Shown here: positions 32,901 through 41,246 of the stretch, piece after piece | How positions within the stretch are numbered: position 1 is the stretch's first letter | Layout: every line of letters begins with the position of its first letter | Source: Tsukamurella sp040611135 | GTDB taxonomy: Bacteria > Actinomycetota > Actinomycetes > Mycobacteriales > Mycobacteriaceae | Direction: 5' to 3' | Length of the DNA: 64,000 bases | Assembly: GCF_040611135.1 (NCBI RefSeq) | Contig: NZ_JBEXNL010000007.1 | Span: 159,700 to 223,699 of the forward strand | Translations under genes and position numbers: made by a program | The notes under the pieces: model-generated | What the model saw: only the letters and a program-made list of their open reading frames with translations | The model's database searches: none | Told to the model about the DNA's origin: nothing

Positions 32901-35113
32901 GCCACCTGGATGGCGAAGATCCCCACCTGGCCCGTCTCGATGTGGAAGGTCTGCTCGTCGTCGGTGATCATGTCGGCGTAGTCGTTGCCCGACTCGTCGA
33001 TGATCAGCTCGTTGACCTTGTCGAAGTAGTGCTTGAAGACGGGGTCCTCGAGGTAGAGCTGCTTGGCCATCTTCCGGTGATGGCTGCCGAACCCGGAGAA
33101 GATGAACGCCGGGCCCGTGGCGTCGGGCTGGTTGGCGGACAGGACGTTCGGGGCGTTCTTGCCCTCGGCGATGGCACGGAAGCCCTTGATCGCCTCGTCG
33201 AGGTCCTTGGCCATCACCACCGACCGCACGCGGCCGTGGTTGCGGTGCGCCAGGGTCCGGCCGATCTCGGCGATCGAGTAGTCCTTGGCCTCCTCCGATT
33301 CCAGCCACTCGACGAGCTCGGCGGCGGCGGCCCGTCGGCGCGACGGGACGTAGGCGGTGAGCACCAGCGGGACCGCGGCGCCCTCGACGGCGGCCGCGTA
33401 GAACGCCGGAATGCCGCTCGCGGCCTCGTCTCCCTCGGTCTCGCCCTCCACGATCTCCGGTGCGACGTACTCCTTGACCACCACGTGGGCGTTGGTGCCA
33501 CCGAAGCCGTTCCCCGTGACACCGGCCAGCTTCGCACCGGAGTACTGGGGCCACTCCGTGTTCCGCGTCGCCATGAGCAGGCGGTTGGCCTCGAACTGGA
33601 TGTACGGGTTCGGGCCGGCGAAGTGCAGCGACGCCGGGATCTGTCCGTTGCGGATGCCGAGCAGCACCTTCGCGACGCCGGCGATGCCGGCCGCGGCCTC
33701 CATGTGGCCGAAGTTGGTCTTCGCCGAGCCCAGCAGCAGCGGCTTCTCGGCCTCGCGGCCGCGGCCCAGCACGCGGCCGATGGCGTCGGCCTCGAGGGGA
33801 TCGCCCAGGATGGTGCCGGTGCCGTGCGCCTCGAGGTAGTCGACGGTGCGCGGGTCGATGCCGGCGTCGATGTAGGCGTCGCGCAGGTTGGTGACCTGCG
33901 CCTCCGGGTTCGGCGCGAAGATGCCGTTGGACTTGCCGTCGGAGGTGACGGCGGAACCGGCGATGACGCCGAGGATCTCGTCGCCGTCGCGCTCGGCGTC
34001 GGCGAGACGCTTGAGCAGGACCACACCGCCGCCCTCGGCGCGGATCATGCCGTTCGCGTCGGAGCTGAAGGCCTTGATCTTGCCGTCGGGCGCTTGCGCG
34101 CCGATGGTGTCGAAGCCGAGTGTCGCGGCCGGGACGATGAGCATGTTCACGCCGCCCGCGACCGCCATGTCGGTCTCGCCGTCGCGCAGGCTGCGGATCG
34201 CCTGGTGGATCGCGACCAGCGACGACGAACAGGCGGTGTCGACCGTGACCGACGGGCCGTGGAAGTCGTAGAAGTAGGAGACGCGGTTCGCCACGATCGA
34301 GCTGGACGTACCGGTCAGCGCGTACGGGTTCGCCTTCGTGGGGTCGGCGACCGCGAGCATCTGGTAGTCGTTGGCGGAGCTGCCCATCCACACGCCCGTG
34401 CGGGTGCCCTTCACCGAGCTCGCGGGAATGTTGGCCTGCTCCAGCGCCTCCCACGTGAGCTCGAGCGCGAGCCGCTGCTGCGGGTCGACCATCTCGACCT
34501 CGCGCGGCGTCATCTGGAAGAACTCGGCGTCGAAGGAGGCCACGTCGTCGAGGTAACCGCCGAACACGTTCGCGTCGTCGAGGACCGCCCTCAGGCGCGG
34601 GTCCTGCTTGAACTCCAGCCAGCGGTCCTCGGGGAGGTCGGTCGTGGCGTCGCCGCCCCCGATGAGGAACTCCCACGTCGACTCCGGGGTCTCGCCGGCC
34701 TTGGGGAAACGGGTCGCGAGGCCGACCACGGCCACGTCGTGCCGGCCGCGGTTCGCCTCGAAGTCCTCGCCCCGGTCGTACTGGGCCGCCTCGGCCGCGA
34801 GGTCGTCGTCGGAGACCACCGGGTCACCGTCGATGATGCGCTGGCTGAGCAGGGCGATCGTCGGGTGCTGGAAGGCGACGGTGGCCGTCAGCTGCACACC
34901 GGTGAAGTCCTCGATGTCGGACGCCATCGAGACCGCGTCGCGCGAGCCCAGGCCGAACTCGTCCAGCGACTTGTCGTCGGTGATGTTCTCCAGCGGCTGC
35001 TTGGTCGCATCCGCGATCCACTGCCGCATCCACGCGCGCAGTTCCTCGAGGCTCAGATCCTCGCGGGCCTTGCCGGTCGGGCCTTCATGGGGGGTGTACT
35101 CGTTCTCAGCCAT
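29981..35113 (-). CDS. pks13: Polyketide synthase Pks13 (mycolic acid condensase)
   Basis: The 1710-residue enzyme performs the final Claisen-type condensation that makes mycolic acid. Domains in order are: N-terminal acyl-carrier domain with DEFGLGSRDAVSM (pantetheine Ser57); ketosynthase with VDTACSSSLVAIHQ (Cys295) and the EAHGTGTILGDP and KTNFGHMEAAAG motifs; acyltransferase with PHSMGEATAAWV (near 756); a second carrier domain with IDLGMDSLIAMR (near 1219); an Ala-rich linker; and a thioesterase with LAGWSLGGAFAYGL (near 1512). The set is complete. It lies between fadD32 and accD4, as in mycobacteria. Confidence 0.98.
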   Translation of the reverse strand: MAENEYTPHEGPTGKAREDLSLEELRAWMRQWIADATKQPLENITDDKSLDEFGLGSRDAVSMASDIEDFTGVQLTATVAFQHPTIALLSQRIIDGDPVVSDDDLAAEAAQYDRGEDFEANRGRHDVAVVGLATRFPKAGETPESTWEFLIGGGDATTDLPEDRWLEFKQDPRLRAVLDDANVFGGYLDDVASFDAEFFQMTPREVEMVDPQQRLALELTWEALEQANIPASSVKGTRTGVWMGSSANDYQMLAVADPTKANPYALTGTSSSIVANRVSYFYDFHGPSVTVDTACSSSLVAIHQAIRSLRDGETDMAVAGGVNMLIVPAATLGFDTIGAQAPDGKIKAFSSDANGMIRAEGGGVVLLKRLADAERDGDEILGVIAGSAVTSDGKSNGIFAPNPEAQVTNLRDAYIDAGIDPRTVDYLEAHGTGTILGDPLEADAIGRVLGRGREAEKPLLLGSAKTNFGHMEAAAGIAGVAKVLLGIRNGQIPASLHFAGPNPYIQFEANRLLMATRNTEWPQYSGAKLAGVTGNGFGGTNAHVVVKEYVAPEIVEGETEGDEAASGIPAFYAAAVEGAAVPLVLTAYVPSRRRAAAAELVEWLESEEAKDYSIAEIGRTLAHRNHGRVRSVVMAKDLDEAIKGFRAIAEGKNAPNVLSANQPDATGPAFIFSGFGSHHRKMAKQLYLEDPVFKHYFDKVNELIIDESGNDYADMITDDEQTFHIETGQVGIFAIQVALVGLFRHYGIEPGVVLPHSMGEATAAWVTGGLSLPDAVRVICQRSRLMGEGEEMLPEEMERFMALVEYSAADIDTVLGDYEGLEICVYAAPTHTVIGGPGKVIDKIVEETEAKGLMARKLVTRGASHTSQMDPLLGELQAELMGIEPHVLQYPMYSTVNKDEFYKAGHAPVHDVDYWIKGLRHSVWFTQAVEKAVEAGYRTFIEFSPNPITLISVAAVTFGSGIQDAALVQTLKRKEDEPGTIMTALATVFSRGHHVDVAALFGPGRYAPVPRTKFQRKHIWIQTKLPDGGSGVVPGGHVALPDGRHVWQLDAGALTLGDQSQISLVDLAKHAAVQVLDGAAVTAAVEHGEPKDGLTLTTTLTPHPGGASIQVHENTGRGFRLLLDAVVVGGEASGTAAAPLITKAAAPAAEEMDELDGTEPEITVSEETEAPAPEGSAERWSPDSGETVEHRLGVIIAETMGFEIEDLPKEIPLIDLGMDSLIAMRIKNRAEYEFDIPPIQIQAVRDASFNDVVQFVEYAVEHRDQVDALAEHQSGTGELADAGQLAEMMKAAKAEAAAKAEAAADAPAETPVVAPAAEAAPAAPSDPVAEAESPSTPDLLDGAAIAEAVGDGVPPRDAAERLTFATYAIVVGKSPGGVFNELEVLSEEVAEKLTARLSERAGGEIDIEDVIDSKNIEEMATYVGAVMNEATRVDGFVRTLRKPENSDRRPLFLFHPAGGNTTAYEALLRKLPEDLPIYGFERIEGEIEERVAEYLPKLKEIQPEGPYRLAGWSLGGAFAYGLARALEDEGQKVEYVGLLDVVAPTVPLTDEPAEKRARLERWEKFARKNYDIGDEIELPIDRLAAADDEGQFRIIMELVQLSDKKIPTSMIEHQRTSFVDNRMLIKVNPADYGKFGGTVTLYRADRMHDGAVELEPNFADIAPDGGWAPVVEDLRIVKIGGDHLQIIDEPYVGRIATHMTTELDAADGVA

Positions 35114-35193
35114 GGTGTTTCTACCCTTCGCGTCGAGACCGTGGGTGTTGCCTGGGTCGCGTGTGATGAAGTTGTGGAGAGCGCCGGTGGGCG

Positions 35194-37104
35194 CTACTGG
35201 ACGTCGTTCGCCTCGGCGTCGGGGAACGCGGTCTGCGTGTAGCCGCCGCGCAACGTGCCGTCGATGTAGGCGGCGCGCCCGGCGCGCCGGGCGATCTTGC
35301 CGGAGCTGGTGCGGGGCAGCGAGCCGCCGGGCACGAGCAGGACGTCGCGGGCGAGCACGCCGTGCGCCGCGCCCACGGCCGAGCGGATGCCGTCCGCCAG
35401 GGCCTGCTGGTCCTGCTTGGCCCCGCCGGCACCGAGCTCGGCCACGATCACGAGCTGCTCCGACTGGTCGTTCGCGTCGTAGGTGATCCCCGAGTGCGCG
35501 CTGTCGAAGACGGCCTGCGGCAGCTCGTTCGCCGGCACCGAGAACGCCGCGACGTAGCCGGTGCGGATGTACTTGGTGTCCGACTCCTGCGCCGTGAACT
35601 CGATGTCCTGCGGGTAGTGGTTGCGGCCATCGACGATGACGAGGTCCTTCACGCGGCCGGTGATGTACAGCTCACCACCGTGGTAGACGCCGAAGTCGCC
35701 GGTGCGCATCCACTTGGCCTTCTCGAGGTTCTTCACACCCTCGGAGTGGCTGCCCTCGGAGAGGGGTGTCAGGTAGTTCTGGAAGGTCTCGCGGGACTCC
35801 TCGTCGCGCTCCCAGTAGCCCGAGCCGATGTTCATGCCGTGGAGCCAGATCTCGCCCACGGAATCGTCGGGCACCTCCTTGCCGGTCTCCGGGTCGACGA
35901 TGCAGGCCCACTGGCTCAGCGCGATGTCGCCGCAGGAGACCTGCGGGACGGCGCCCTCCGCGCCCTCCTCCGAGACGACGAACGTGCCGGCAGCCAGCTG
36001 GTCACGGTCGACGTAGACCACGCGGGCCTCGTTCTCGACTGGGGTCGAGCTGACGAACAGCGTCGCCTCGGCCATGCCGAAGCAGGGCTTGATCGCCTTC
36101 GGCGAGAGGCCGTACGGGGCGAAAGCCTCGTTGAACTTCTTCATCGAGGAGACGGTGACCGGCTCGGAGCCGTTGATCAGGCCCTTGACGTTCGACAGGT
36201 CGAGGGTCTCGCCCTCCTTGGGCAGGCCGCGGGCGGCGGCGTGCTCGTAGGCGAAGTTCGGGGCGGCGGCGAAGGTCTCAGCACCGTCCTCGACGGCGGC
36301 CAGCTCGTTGATCCAGCGGCCCGGGCGGCGGACGAACGCCGACGGGCTCATGATGGTGATGAACTTGCCGCCGAGGGCGGGCAGGATGACCGTGAGCAGG
36401 CCCATGTCGTGGAACATCGGCAGCCAGGTGACGCCGCGGGAGTTCTCGTTGAGGTCCAGCGCGTGGATCATCTGGATGACGTTCGTGCCGACGGCCTCGT
36501 AGGTGATCTGCACGCCGGCCGGGTTGCGCGTGGAACCCGAGGTGTACTGCAGGTACGCGATGGTGTCGCGGTAGATCGGGAAGGGCTTGAGCGTGGAGCC
36601 CACCGAGTCCGGGATGGCGTCCACGGCGATGATGCGGGGCCGCTCCTTCGCCGGGAGGTGGCGGAAGAAGTTGCGGCACGCCTCGGCGGAGCCCGAGCTG
36701 GTCAGGATCGCCGTCGGCTTGCAGTCCTCGAGGACGATGCGCAGGCGGTCCGTGTGTCCCGGCTCGTCCGGACTGAACAGCGGCACGGCGATGTTGCCTG
36801 CGTAGAGCGCGCCGAAGAAGGCGGTCACGTAGTCGAGGCCCTGCGGGGCCAGGATCGCGACCCGGTCCTCGCGCTTGGTGATGTGCTGCAGGCGGGCGCC
36901 GATGGCGCGCAGGCGGGCACCGAACTGCGACCAGGTCAGCTCATGGACGACGCCGTCACGCTCGCGGCTGTAGTCGATGAAGCGGTACGCGAGGGTATCG
37001 GCACGCTCCCGTGCGTTCCTCTCGACGAAGTCGACCAGTGTGGTTCCGGGGCGGAAGAAGATGTTGCCGTCTTCATCCAGAAACTGGTCAAACTCGTTGT
37101 TCAT
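35194..37104 (-). CDS. fadD32: Long-chain fatty-acyl-AMP ligase FadD32
   Basis: The 636-residue adenylating enzyme activates the meromycolic acid as acyl-AMP and loads it on the N-terminal carrier of Pks13. The ATP loop is YLQYTSGSTRNPAGV (near residue 186). Further motifs are TWLPMFHDMGL, FGMAEATLF, WMRTGDFGVYHGGELYITGR and the C-terminal PRTSSGKIARRAGR. AGGAG precedes the ATG at 37104. It heads the unit fadD32-pks13-accD4-FAD oxidase. Confidence 0.97.
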   Translation of the reverse strand: MNNEFDQFLDEDGNIFFRPGTTLVDFVERNARERADTLAYRFIDYSRERDGVVHELTWSQFGARLRAIGARLQHITKREDRVAILAPQGLDYVTAFFGALYAGNIAVPLFSPDEPGHTDRLRIVLEDCKPTAILTSSGSAEACRNFFRHLPAKERPRIIAVDAIPDSVGSTLKPFPIYRDTIAYLQYTSGSTRNPAGVQITYEAVGTNVIQMIHALDLNENSRGVTWLPMFHDMGLLTVILPALGGKFITIMSPSAFVRRPGRWINELAAVEDGAETFAAAPNFAYEHAAARGLPKEGETLDLSNVKGLINGSEPVTVSSMKKFNEAFAPYGLSPKAIKPCFGMAEATLFVSSTPVENEARVVYVDRDQLAAGTFVVSEEGAEGAVPQVSCGDIALSQWACIVDPETGKEVPDDSVGEIWLHGMNIGSGYWERDEESRETFQNYLTPLSEGSHSEGVKNLEKAKWMRTGDFGVYHGGELYITGRVKDLVIVDGRNHYPQDIEFTAQESDTKYIRTGYVAAFSVPANELPQAVFDSAHSGITYDANDQSEQLVIVAELGAGGAKQDQQALADGIRSAVGAAHGVLARDVLLVPGGSLPRTSSGKIARRAGRAAYIDGTLRGGYTQTAFPDAEANDVQ

Positions 37105-37318
37105 GCATCGCTCCTCGTAACCGGTGCCGGGCAGCGCCGGTCATACAGTGGTACATCGCGTGGCGGCGCGGACCCGTTGCGGACCTGTGCGCCACCTCAT
37201 AGTGCTCGATATCCGTAACGCGTTTCACCCGTTTGGTCAGGTGACACGCGCAGAAAAATCCGCAAACCCGGCTATCGTACCGCGCGGTAACGGCGGGCGC
37301 GAAAACCGTGAGGTCGGG

Positions 37319-38299
37319 TCACTCGCCCTTCAGCTGCTCCAGCACGGGCGCGAAGGCCTCCATCTGAGTGGGGACGACGCCGACGTAGGACATGCCGGTG
37401 GCCGCGCGGGTCGCGCGGACCTGGTCGGCGATCTCGTCGAAGGTGCCGATCGCGAGGTAGGGCGAGCCCAGCACGTCGTCGATCGTCACCTCCTTGTCGA
37501 CCTCGATGTTGGCCGAGAGCCCGCGCTCGATGGCCTTGAGCGCGAAATCCGCGACCTGCTCGCGGTCGTCGGTGACCACGATCGTCGCGATCGACCAGGA
37601 CAGCTCGAGGTCCGCGAAGCGCTCACCGGCGGCGGCCTCGACGACCTCGACCTTGTTCTTCACCGCGTCGAGCGACATGTCCGAGATCTTGAGCTTGCCC
37701 TCGGCCGAGCTGCGCGGGTTGATCGAGACCACGTCGGCCCGGCGCGCGGCCAGCTCGAGCGTGCGGCGCGCGCCGGCGCCGATCGCGATCGGCGGGCGCG
37801 GGCCCTGCCGCGGCCGCGGGTAGCCCTTGAGGTCCTTGACCCGGAAGATCTCGCCCTCGAACTCGGCCTCCTGGCCGCGGAGCAGCGCGTCGAGCACCGT
37901 CAGGCCCTCGTCCAGGCGCTGCAGCCGGCGGGCGGGCGACTCGAACTCGATGCCCGACTGGTCGAAATCGTCCTTGAACGCGCCCAGGCCGAGTCCGATC
38001 TCGAGGCGCCCCTTGGACAGCACGTCGATCGTGGTCAGCTCCTTGGCCAGGACCGCCGGGTGCCGGAAGGGCATCGCGAGCATCGAGGTGGCGAGCCGGA
38101 TCGTCGAGGTGCTCACGGCCAGCGCGCCGAGCGCCGCCAACGGACCCACCTGCGCGTCCAGCCGGTCCGGGATCGCGAAGGTGTCGAACCCCAGCTCCTC
38201 GGCCTCCTGCGCGAGCTTGACGAACTTGCGCACGCCGCCCTCGTCGGCGTTGCCGGCGCCGCCGGCCGCGAACCGGAACTTGCGGGGCTCAGTGCTCAC
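37319..38299 (-). CDS. LLM class (F420/FMN-dependent) oxidoreductase
   Basis: The roughly 326-residue protein is a luciferase-like barrel of the type annotated in mycobacteria as an F420-dependent oxidoreductase. It shows KFRFAAGGAGNADEGGVRKF, then LGFDTFAIPDRLDAQVGPLA, GRLEIGLGLGAFKDDFDQSG and PPIAIGAGARRTLELAARR. The substrate is unknown. It separates fadD32 from the cutinases, an insertion relative to M. tuberculosis. I chose GTG 38299 because AGGAG lies 9 nt upstream; ATG 38338 in frame is the alternative. Confidence 0.85.
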   Translation of the reverse strand: MSTEPRKFRFAAGGAGNADEGGVRKFVKLAQEAEELGFDTFAIPDRLDAQVGPLAALGALAVSTSTIRLATSMLAMPFRHPAVLAKELTTIDVLSKGRLEIGLGLGAFKDDFDQSGIEFESPARRLQRLDEGLTVLDALLRGQEAEFEGEIFRVKDLKGYPRPRQGPRPPIAIGAGARRTLELAARRADVVSINPRSSAEGKLKISDMSLDAVKNKVEVVEAAAGERFADLELSWSIATIVVTDDREQVADFALKAIERGLSANIEVDKEVTIDDVLGSPYLAIGTFDEIADQVRATRAATGMSYVGVVPTQMEAFAPVLEQLKGE

Positions 38300-38732
38300 G
38301 TGTGCGTACTCCTGGTCGGCGGTGGTGCGGTCTGACATGGTTGCGGACAGCCTAACGGTTCGACGGTGCGGCCCGGGCGGGGCTTGTCGGGCCGGCGGTT
38401 GGCGGGGCGGCCAGGTGAGCGGGCGGACGGGCGGAGCAGGCCGGACGGAGGTCGGCCGGACGAAGATCGGCCGACAACGCGGGGCGGCGTTGGCACCGTC
38501 GTCCCCCGCGCGGCGCCGATTCCCCTGCCCCAGATTCGCTCCCCCACCAGACGCCGATCCTCCAGCAGGGGCTCGACCGACCCCCACGCGACATTCACTC
38601 CCCCACCTAACGCCAGGGCCGACGGGGACGAGCCGGCGGCGGGATCCACTGCGCCACCCAGCAGCAACCCGCCCGGTGAGCTGACGAATCGTGTGCCGTT
38701 GACCACCCTGTGAGGGGGTCAACGGTGCACGA
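38300..38732. other. GC-rich intergenic region, no gene seen
   Basis: This stretch separates the LLM gene from the cutinase unit. It holds a TAGGCT -10-like element on the minus strand at 38349-38354, one exact copy of the over-represented 10-mer at 38492, irregular GGTCGGCCGGACG-like near-repeats at about 38400-38475, and the cutinase terminator. Open frames here are non-overlapping shadows with no family features. Confidence 0.4.
38693..38729 (-). terminator. Hairpin terminator of the cutinase operon
   Basis: CCGTTGACC (38696-38704) pairs with GGTCAACGG (38717-38725), extended by GTG/CAC with a bulge. It follows the stop codon at 38733 of the minus-strand gene closely. Confidence 0.7.
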
Positions 38733-39674
38733 TCACGTGGTCTTCGGCGCCTTGTCGATGACGCCCGCGGCCCAGCCGGTCATCCACTGGGTCGCCGTCT
38801 TACCGTCGAGCGACCAGTTGGCGGTGGTGCCGTAGGCGGCGTGCGAGTTCTGCGTGATCGTCGAGATCACCTGCGGGAGGCCGGTGGCCAGGCCCAGCAG
38901 TCCGCCCTTGGGCTGGTTGCAGATCGGGTCGTTGGAACCGCAGATGGTGACGACCTTGTCGTTCACCGAGCCGAAGCCGCCGTCGCGCTTGCCCTGCAGG
39001 TCGACACCCGAGAAGTTGAAGCCGGAGAACGTGACCTCGACACCCTCGCCCTCGGGGTCGACGCCGATCGCGCGCCCCTGCCCCTGCACCCGGCGGCTGT
39101 CGGAGATCAGGCCGACGCCGAGCAACCGCTGCGCGACGATCGGCCCCTTGCCCGCGCCGATCTGCGCGGTGATGTTGCCCGCGATCGTGGCCCCCTGCGA
39201 GAAGCCGACCAGCACGAAGCCCGTGCGCGGGCACGTCGCCGTGACCGCCTTCATCTTCGCGATCGCGCGGTCCGTGCCCTGCTGGCGCGAGGCCTGGTAG
39301 GTCATCTGGCCGTCCGGCGGGACCGCGATCGGGTTGTGGAACTGCGCCGCGTAGTTCACGGTCCAGACATCGGCGCGCGCGGGCGCGAACCGCTTCTTCA
39401 GCGGGTTCGTCACCTGCAACATGAGCGAGCGCGGGTTGAACGCGGGGTTCTCCGGGCTGTCGGTCGCCGAGGACTCCCACGTGCCGGGGAAGGACAGCAC
39501 CTGCACGTCCGGGCACCCTGCCGCCTGCGGGCCGGTGGGCTCGCCCGGCGGGGTGGGACCCGTCCTGTTCCACATCGACCAGAGGAGGGTTCCCACCACG
39601 ATGAGCGCGATGATCGCGGCGATGATCACCGCGATGCCGAACACGTTCAGGGCGCGCTTGCTCTTGCCTGCCAT
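38733..39674 (-). CDS. Cutinase family envelope lipase (Culp6/Rv3802-like), copy 1
   Basis: The 313-residue protein has an N-terminal membrane anchor (about residues 10-32) and an outer cutinase domain. The nucleophile elbow is FVLVGFSQGAT, followed by SDSRRVQG. A Cys-bounded loop CGSNDPICNQ carries the catalytic Asp, and the His is in NSHAAYGT. The M. tuberculosis counterpart Rv3802c is an essential phospholipase/thioesterase next to the mycolate genes. It is 19 nt after copy 2 in the same unit. Confidence 0.9.
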   Translation of the reverse strand: MAGKSKRALNVFGIAVIIAAIIALIVVGTLLWSMWNRTGPTPPGEPTGPQAAGCPDVQVLSFPGTWESSATDSPENPAFNPRSLMLQVTNPLKKRFAPARADVWTVNYAAQFHNPIAVPPDGQMTYQASRQQGTDRAIAKMKAVTATCPRTGFVLVGFSQGATIAGNITAQIGAGKGPIVAQRLLGVGLISDSRRVQGQGRAIGVDPEGEGVEVTFSGFNFSGVDLQGKRDGGFGSVNDKVVTICGSNDPICNQPKGGLLGLATGLPQVISTITQNSHAAYGTTANWSLDGKTATQWMTGWAAGVIDKAPKTT

Positions 39675-39693
39675 TCCTCTGTGGATACCAGGG

Positions 39694-40704
39694 TCAGCTG
39701 TGCGGAGGCTTAGGCGCCTTGTCGATCACGCCGCGCGCCCAGCCCTGCAGCCACTGCGTCGCGGTCTGGCCGTTCAGGTTCCAGTCGGCGGTGGTCGCGT
39801 ACAGCGCGTGCGAATTGCCGGTGAGCACCTTCTGCAGCTCGGGCAGCGTCTTGGTCAGCTCGTCCACCTGGAAGATGTCCTTCGGCTGGTTGCAGATCGG
39901 GTCCTTGGCGCCGCACAGCGAGACGGTGCGGTCCTTCACCGCTCCGAAGCCGCCCTCGCGCTTACCGCGCAGCGACAGGCTGCCGAAGCTGAAGCCGCCG
40001 TAGGCGACCTCGACGCCGACACCGGGCGGGTTCGGGCCCACGGTGCGCGCGTCCCCCGGCTCGCGCCGCGGGTCGGAGATCAGGCCCACACCGAGCACGT
40101 TCTCGGCGGGGATGAGCTTGCCGGCGCCGATCTCGGCGGCGATGTCACCCGCGATCACGGCGCCCTGGGAGAAGCCCATCAACACGAAGCCGGTGAGCTT
40201 GCACCGCTGGTACACCTTCGTGATCTGCGCGACCGACTTGTCGTAGCCCTCGGTGCGGGACTTCTCGTAGGACGCCTGCCCGTCCGGCGGGATCGCGACG
40301 GGATTCGACAGCTGCGCCACGTACGGCGTGGTCCAGATGTCGGCCCGCGAGCCCGGGATCGACGACGCGAGAGGCCCGGTCACCTTGAGCATCAACGAGT
40401 TCGGGTTGAACGTGGGCCGGTACGGGTCGTCGGTGCTCTTCGACTCCCAGGTGCCGGGCACGGAGATCACCTGCACGTCCGGGCAGTCCGCCGGCTGGGA
40501 TTTCGGCCGCGGCGGGAACCCGGAGGTGCTCGGCGCCGAGCTCTGCGATTCCGACGGCGGCGGAATCGAGGGCCCCGGCCGCAGCCACGTCCCGACGAGG
40601 ATCGCCAGCAGCACCAGCGCGATCACCACGATCACGCCCACCGCGATCGTGAGGGGCGAGAACCGGCGTCCGCCGGGCTTACCGTCGGGCTGCTGGTGCG
40701 TCAC
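39694..40704 (-). CDS. Cutinase family envelope lipase (Culp6/Rv3802-like), copy 2
   Basis: The 336-residue protein has the same architecture as its neighbour: a single membrane segment (LTIAVGVIVVIALVLLAILV), a Pro/Ser-rich spacer and a cutinase domain with FVLMGFSQGA, CGAKDPICNQPKD and NSHALYAT. The two copies are a tandem duplication of the Rv3802c locus and both keep the full triad. It starts with GTG, 4 nt after the DUF732 stop, so they form one operon. Confidence 0.9.
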   Translation of the reverse strand: MTHQQPDGKPGGRRFSPLTIAVGVIVVIALVLLAILVGTWLRPGPSIPPPSESQSSAPSTSGFPPRPKSQPADCPDVQVISVPGTWESKSTDDPYRPTFNPNSLMLKVTGPLASSIPGSRADIWTTPYVAQLSNPVAIPPDGQASYEKSRTEGYDKSVAQITKVYQRCKLTGFVLMGFSQGAVIAGDIAAEIGAGKLIPAENVLGVGLISDPRREPGDARTVGPNPPGVGVEVAYGGFSFGSLSLRGKREGGFGAVKDRTVSLCGAKDPICNQPKDIFQVDELTKTLPELQKVLTGNSHALYATTADWNLNGQTATQWLQGWARGVIDKAPKPPHS

Positions 40705-40708
40705 CCGG

Positions 40709-41167
40709 CTAGGCCTTGCAGTAGGAGGTCTTGGCCTCGGCGATCAGCTTGGTCGCGTCGGCGGTGGCGAGCTTGTCGGCCTGCTCGGCGCTGACGCCGC
40801 CACCCGTACGCGAGGTCCCGATCATCGCCTTGACCAGCGTCGGCAGGGTCTTCTCCTGGTACTGCTTGTTCGGGTTCTGCGACAGCGCGGAGCACACGTA
40901 ACCCGCTGCGCCCAGGATGTCCGAGTCGGAGGCCACGAGGCCCTGCGACTTCATCTTCGCGACGAAGGCCGCGTCCTTCGGGTTGGTCGGCGCCGCCGAG
41001 GACGACGCGGGCGCGGTCGCCGGGAGCGTCGTCGGACCCGACGAGGTACCGCCGTCGGCCGCGGTGGTGGGCGCCTCGACCGTCGAACTGCCGCCGCACG
41101 CGACGGCGCCCAGCAGCACGCCACCCGTCAGCACCGCGGCCACAAGGGCTTTCCGAAGTCCAGCCAT
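40709..41167 (-). CDS. DUF732 domain lipoprotein
   Basis: The 152-residue secreted protein has a signal peptide with lipobox LGAVACGG (Cys about 24), a Ser/Thr/Pro-rich spacer (residues 25-60) and a small helical DUF732 domain: DAAFVAKMKSQGL, a central VCSAL and a terminal YCKA, whose two Cys probably bond. DUF732 proteins are common in mycolate actinobacteria; their role is unknown. AGGAGAG precedes the ATG. It lies between the LGFP mycolyltransferase and the cutinases. Confidence 0.85.
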   Translation of the reverse strand: MAGLRKALVAAVLTGGVLLGAVACGGSSTVEAPTTAADGGTSSGPTTLPATAPASSSAAPTNPKDAAFVAKMKSQGLVASDSDILGAAGYVCSALSQNPNKQYQEKTLPTLVKAMIGTSRTGGGVSAEQADKLATADATKLIAEAKTSYCKA

Positions 41168-41246
41168 GTGTTCTCTCCTTGAAGTACGTCCGCACGCAAC
41201 GCTGCAAGGCTACCGGCAGCGGTGAAGCGCAACCCCAGGACGGGCG

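Noticed and set aside
37200..37270. A third MtrA-like array upstream of fadD32
   Set aside because: GTAACGCGT and TTCACCCGT are 9 bp apart, but the next units break the pattern, so the evidence is much weaker than at the two listed arrays.
38300..38732. A coding gene between the LLM oxidoreductase and the cutinases
   Set aside because: Several frames over 80 codons exist on both strands, but they are Arg/Pro/Gly-rich shadows with no ribosome site, promoter spacing or family feature.
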